Shown here: positions 62,826 to 64,000 of the stretch, in pieces
How the letters are laid out: each line of letters begins with the position of its first letter
How positions within the stretch are numbered: the first letter of the stretch is position 1
NCBI RefSeq assembly: GCF_002078505.1
Contig: NZ_LUAV01000002.1
Span: 7,689 to 71,688, forward strand
DNA from: Ensifer aridi
Lineage (GTDB): Bacteria > Pseudomonadota > Alphaproteobacteria > Rhizobiales > Rhizobiaceae
Reading direction: 5' to 3'
Length of the DNA: 64,000 nt
Notes under the pieces: generated by a model
The model's database searches: none
Told to the model about the DNA's origin: nothing
What the model saw: the letters and a program-made list of their open reading frames with translations, nothing else
Position numbers and translations under genes: made by a program

Positions 62826-63072
62826 GACGAGGCCCATTTTCCGAACGTAAGCGAGACTTTGCGCAAGCCCGAGCGGGATGAGAAAAAAGTGTCTGCGGTT
62901 TCCGCCCGCACCCCGCTCCAACCTCTTGACCAGCCGCGCGGCGCCGCAAATCCTTGAACCCGGACAGCGACTTTCAATTGTCTTCCCCACCGGGTCTGGT
63001 AGAAATTGCGGCTACAGGGAGAAACTATCGCCCAACTTGGTTAAGGACCCGTCAACGAGGCCGCCCACGGGA

Positions 63073-64000
63073 ATGACAAGCAAGAAAAAGCCAACCGTCT
63101 ACATCACCCGGAAACTGCCGGACGTCGTCGAAACCAGGATGCGGGAGCTCTTCGATGCGGAGCTCAACATCGACGACACGCCGCGCAGCCAGCCGGAGCT
63201 CGTTGCGGCGGTCAAGCGGGCGGACGTGCTCGTGCCGACGGTGACGGATCGAATCGACGCCGCGCTGATCGAGCAGGCGGGACCGCAACTGAAACTGATC
63301 GCCGCCTTCTCGAACGGCGTCGACAACATCGATGTCGATGCGGCAGCGAGGAAAGGCATCACCGTCACCAACACGCCGAACGTGCTGACGGAAGACACGG
63401 CCGACATGACTATGGCGCTGATCCTCGCGGTGCCACGCCGGCTCGCCGAAGGTGCGCAGGTGCTGACCGACCGCAAGGGTGAATGGGCGGGCTGGTCGCC
63501 CACCTGGATGCTCGGCCGGCGCATAGCCGGTAAGCGGATCGGCATCGTCGGCATGGGGCGGATCGGCACCGCGGTCGCCCGCCGCGCCAAGGCCTTCGGC
63601 CTCTCGATCCATTATCACAACCGCCATCGCGTCAAGCCGGAGACCGAGGAGATGCTGGAGGCGACCTACTGGGACAGCCTCGACCAGATGCTCGCCCGCG
63701 TCGACATCGTCTCGGTCAATTGCCCGTCCACGCCGGCCACTTACCATCTGATTTCGGCCCGGCGGCTGGCGCTTATGCGCCCGGACAGTTACATCGTCAA
63801 CACCGCGCGCGGCGACATCATAGACGAGACGGCGCTGATCAAATGCCTGAGGGAAGGCAAGATCGCCGGTGCCGGCCTCGACGTCTTCGAGAATGAGCCC
63901 GCCGTCAACCCCCGGCTGATCAAGCTCGCAGGCGAAGGCAGGGTGGTGCTTTTGCCGCATATGAGTTCGGCAACGCTCGAAGGTCGCATCGATATGGGCG
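63073..64000 (+). CDS. D-2-hydroxyacid dehydrogenase (glyoxylate reductase-like), truncated by window end
   Basis: The visible 309 residues are most of a D-isomer-specific 2-hydroxyacid dehydrogenase. The NAD(P) loop is GIVGMGRIGTAVARRA, the catalytic arginine region is IVNTARGDIIDE, the glutamate is in FENEP and the histidine in LLPHMSSAT. The last pattern resembles GyaR/GhrB-type glyoxylate reductases rather than the GhrA-like protein at 43662-44621. The gene runs off the window, and about 20-25 residues are missing. Confidence 0.92.
   Translation, partial: MTSKKKPTVYITRKLPDVVETRMRELFDAELNIDDTPRSQPELVAAVKRADVLVPTVTDRIDAALIEQAGPQLKLIAAFSNGVDNIDVDAAARKGITVTNTPNVLTEDTADMTMALILAVPRRLAEGAQVLTDRKGEWAGWSPTWMLGRRIAGKRIGIVGMGRIGTAVARRAKAFGLSIHYHNRHRVKPETEEMLEATYWDSLDQMLARVDIVSVNCPSTPATYHLISARRLALMRPDSYIVNTARGDIIDETALIKCLREGKIAGAGLDVFENEPAVNPRLIKLAGEGRVVLLPHMSSATLEGRIDMG

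Overview
The window looks like chromosome of a rhizobial alphaproteobacterium, most likely Sinorhizobium/Ensifer. This is inferred from the high GC content and strong C/G third-position bias, the complete Tad/Cpa pilus locus, the YejABEF transporter, the rhizobial-type intergenic mosaic repeats and the dispersed element that translates as VILGLDPRIH. I see no rRNA, tRNA, CRISPR array, transposase or prophage gene. Gene density is high, and only one gene-free stretch exceeds 300 bp (39521-39838, filled by an inverted repeat).

Region 1 (61-15958) is a catabolic cluster for an unidentified carbohydrate. It holds a complete ABC importer (Tat-exported binding protein, two MalF/MalG-type permeases, UgpC-type ATPase). 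It also holds four different Gfo/Idh/MocA oxidoreductases, an SMP-30-type lactonase, an enolase-superfamily dehydratase-like protein, a DapA-family lyase, a DUF993 protein, a xylose-isomerase-like TIM barrel and a TetR regulator. Together these fit an oxidative, non-phosphorylating sugar pathway: dehydrogenase, lactonase, dehydratase, then 2-keto-3-deoxy acid lyase. Two shared palindromes tie the promoters together: TGTA-N9-TACA at three promoters and TAAC-N6-GTTA at two. This is the most interesting part of the window.

Region 2 (16038-18369) is a Zn/Cd/Pb-type P1B ATPase behind a perfect 19-bp MerR-family operator, with no MerR regulator nearby. Region 3 (18548-28461) is nucleoside salvage. 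One operon encodes a nucleoside-type ABC importer, cytidine deaminase, purine nucleoside phosphorylase and thymidine phosphorylase; phosphopentomutase, adenosine deaminase and uracil phosphoribosyltransferase lie on the opposite strand. A small retropepsin-like protein sits between the two blocks.

Region 4 (28593-40657) is a Tad/Flp pilus system: pilA-cpaABCDEF-tadBC on the plus strand, tadD facing them, and two TadE-like minor pilins plus a stand-alone secretin N-domain protein on the minus strand. Region 5 (40890-55344) carries leucyl aminopeptidase, a MarR/NlpC-P60 pair, a GhrA-like reductase, yejABEF, mepA, mgsA, glk and an MsbA-like exporter. Region 6 (55362-64000) carries dapB, gpmA, an AraC-alkyltransferase fusion, a DUF2244 membrane protein, nth, a TetR/VOC pair with two operators, an adenosine-kinase-like PfkB protein, a small P-loop kinase, an SH3-domain secreted protein and a D-2-hydroxyacid dehydrogenase cut by the window end. 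Several families of dispersed intergenic repeats separate these genes.
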